From contig JBBINX010000009.1 in the NCBI GenBank assembly GCA_037443685.1, positions 1 to 44,561 on the forward strand: 44,561 bases of DNA, read 5' to 3'. Positions 43,269 to 44,561 of the stretch are shown here, piece after piece; position 1 is the first letter of the stretch, and each line of letters opens with the position of its first letter. The notes beneath the pieces were generated by a model, which saw nothing but the letters and a program-made list of their open reading frames with translations, searched no databases and was not told where the DNA came from. This DNA comes from JAHJRJ01 sp037443685. GTDB lineage: Bacteria; Bacteroidota; Ignavibacteria; UBA10030; BY39. The position numbers were made by a program, and so were the translations under genes.

Positions 43269-44561
43269 TTATTTTGCGTATGATACTGCACGCCGTTCTC
43301 GAATAATAGTTACTTTTATCTGTCCCGGATACTCAAGCTCTGCTTCAATTTTTTTTGCGATATCGTTGGCAAGTTGATCGGCTCTGGCGTCATCTATTTT
43401 TTCAGGTTCTACTATAACTCGTATCTCGCGTCCCGCTTGTATCGCATACGATTTGGATACGCCATCGAAAGATTGGGCAACTGATTCGAGTTTTTCAAGT
43501 CGCTTTAGATACCCTTCAACAGATTCGCGCCTTGCACCTGGTCTTGCTCCGCTTATTGCATCCGCAGCTTGAACAAGAGCCGAGATCGGTGATTCCATCG
43601 GCATATCGTCGTGATGAGAACCAATGACGTTGGTCACTAACAAATGCTCATTATATTTCTTCGCAAATTCAAAACCGATCAAAGCATGCGGTCCGTCGGC
43701 AGTTTTATCTATCGTTTTACCTATGTCGTGCAATAGGGCTGCTCTGCGCGCCAACATCGTATCGAAACCAAGCTCAGCAGCCATTAAACCGGTCAAATGT
43801 GCAACTTCGATGCTGTGAGAAAGTAGATTTTGTCCATACGACGACCTGTATTTCATCTTACCGACACATTTGATTATCTCAGGATGCCCGCCGTGCAAAC
43901 CTAACTCCATAAGTGTGTTTTCACCCGAACGCAAAATTTCGTCTTCCACTTCCGCCCGAACTTTTTCAACAACCTCTTCGATTCTTGTCGGGTGGATTCT
44001 ACCATCAGTCATAAGCTTCTCTAATGCAATTTTTGCAACTTCACGCCTGATTGGGTCAAAAGTTGAAAGAATAACAGCTTCAGGTGTATCGTCCACGATC
44101 ACATCGACTCCAGTTGCTGCTTCAAAAGCCCTAATGTTTCTACCTTCCCTACCGATAATTCTACCCTTCATCTCGTCATTGTGAATATTTAATACGCTGA
44201 CAGTAGTTTCTACGGAGTAATCGGCTGCGAAGCGTTGTATCGCTTGGATGATTATTTTTTGAGCTTCTTTTTTTGCTTCAGATTTAGTCTGGTCACGAAT
44301 AATTTTTAATTGTGAGGCACACTCGTTTTTAGTCTCTTGTAATAGATTATCCATCAACAATTTTTTAGCCTCTTCAGAAGTCATCCCGGCGATACGCTCA
44401 AGGCGTATATTTTGCTCTTGTATCATCCTATTTAATTCTTGACCTTTATCGTGAATAACTTTTAACTTCGCATCCAGTTCCTTTTTGAATACGTTACAAT
44501 CTTGTTCTTTTTTATTGATTATATCAACTTTTTTATCGAAGTTTTCTTCACGTTGATTAAG
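43269..44561 (-). CDS. rny: ribonuclease Y, partial (N-terminus off the window)
   Basis: RNase Y is the membrane-anchored endoribonuclease that starts mRNA decay. The frame is open to the right edge, giving 430 visible residues; the membrane anchor and part of the coiled coil lie beyond. The visible N-terminal part is coiled coil (NFDKKVDIINKKEQD, KKELDAKLKVIHDK, RLERIAGMTSEEAKKLLMDN). The KH domain has GRIIGREGRNIRAFE, and the HD domain has SHSIEVAHLTGLMAAEL, LLHDIGKTID and IGSHHDDMP. The C-terminal KH-like segment ends in RRAVSYAK. coaE follows after one base. Confidence 0.96.
   Translation of the reverse strand, partial: LNQREENFDKKVDIINKKEQDCNVFKKELDAKLKVIHDKGQELNRMIQEQNIRLERIAGMTSEEAKKLLMDNLLQETKNECASQLKIIRDQTKSEAKKEAQKIIIQAIQRFAADYSVETTVSVLNIHNDEMKGRIIGREGRNIRAFEAATGVDVIVDDTPEAVILSTFDPIRREVAKIALEKLMTDGRIHPTRIEEVVEKVRAEVEDEILRSGENTLMELGLHGGHPEIIKCVGKMKYRSSYGQNLLSHSIEVAHLTGLMAAELGFDTMLARRAALLHDIGKTIDKTADGPHALIGFEFAKKYNEHLLVTNVIGSHHDDMPMESPISALVQAADAISGARPGARRESVEGYLKRLEKLESVAQSFDGVSKSYAIQAGREIRVIVEPEKIDDARADQLANDIAKKIEAELEYPGQIKVTIIRERRAVSYAK

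Overview
The window is a low-GC bacterial chromosome segment with a tightly packed, mostly minus-strand gene layout. Three neighbouring secreted proteins end in Bacteroidota-type Por (type IX) secretion sorting domains (signatures such as YQNFPNPFNPTT). Together with RNase Y, a PHP-fused PolX, a zinc-ribbon L28 and short spacers with weak Shine-Dalgarno signals, this suggests Bacteroidota. The PNPFNPTT style of the sorting domain makes Ignavibacteria or a close relative my best guess. That placement is inference; there is no rRNA in the window.

Layout. 1-857: a lipocalin lipoprotein fragment behind an msrA whose signal peptide appears to be frameshifted. 1290-3389: a PilB/GspE ATPase. 4109-5635: an RhlE-like DEAD-box helicase. 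5893-10733: hydrogenase maturation genes hypF-hypC-hypD-hypE without hydrogenase subunits, hypA or hypB. This operon carries unusual 7-bp tandem repeats at gene junctions and inside hypF. 10919-17807 is the one long plus-strand block: rpmB, pgsA, pgpA, cinA, thpR, a lone receiver protein, recA, a recX fused to a DEDDy exonuclease, and a DEDDh exonuclease with a C-terminal WYL-like domain. This is a housekeeping and DNA-repair operon with two unusual nuclease architectures.

17791-23479 (minus) carries three type IX secretion cargo genes: an FG-GAP/VCBS repeat protein, a secreted PHP-family hydrolase, and a BNR/sortilin-like propeller protein broken by one in-frame TGA and one frameshift. 23583-29201 concerns the cell envelope: an LTA-synthase-like membrane sulfatase-fold enzyme, a GT4 and a GT2 glycosyltransferase and an MsbA-like ABC transporter, followed by aspartate kinase.

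30734-35440 is a signalling region: a small membrane protein, a receiver, a degenerate histidine-kinase ATPase domain with decayed coding sequence upstream, a candidate structured RNA ending in an intrinsic terminator, another receiver, and a NarL-type response regulator with a three-PAS soluble histidine kinase. 35582-44561 is mostly housekeeping: nth, an unrecognised protein, a LiaF-like membrane protein, polX, nadB, argD, coaE and rny, which runs off the right edge.

The most interesting unexplained signals are the heptamer repeats confined to the hyp operon, the RecX-exonuclease fusion beside recA, and the candidate RNA near 32109-32200 with mutually exclusive hairpins. I found no CRISPR array, tRNA, rRNA or intact transposon.
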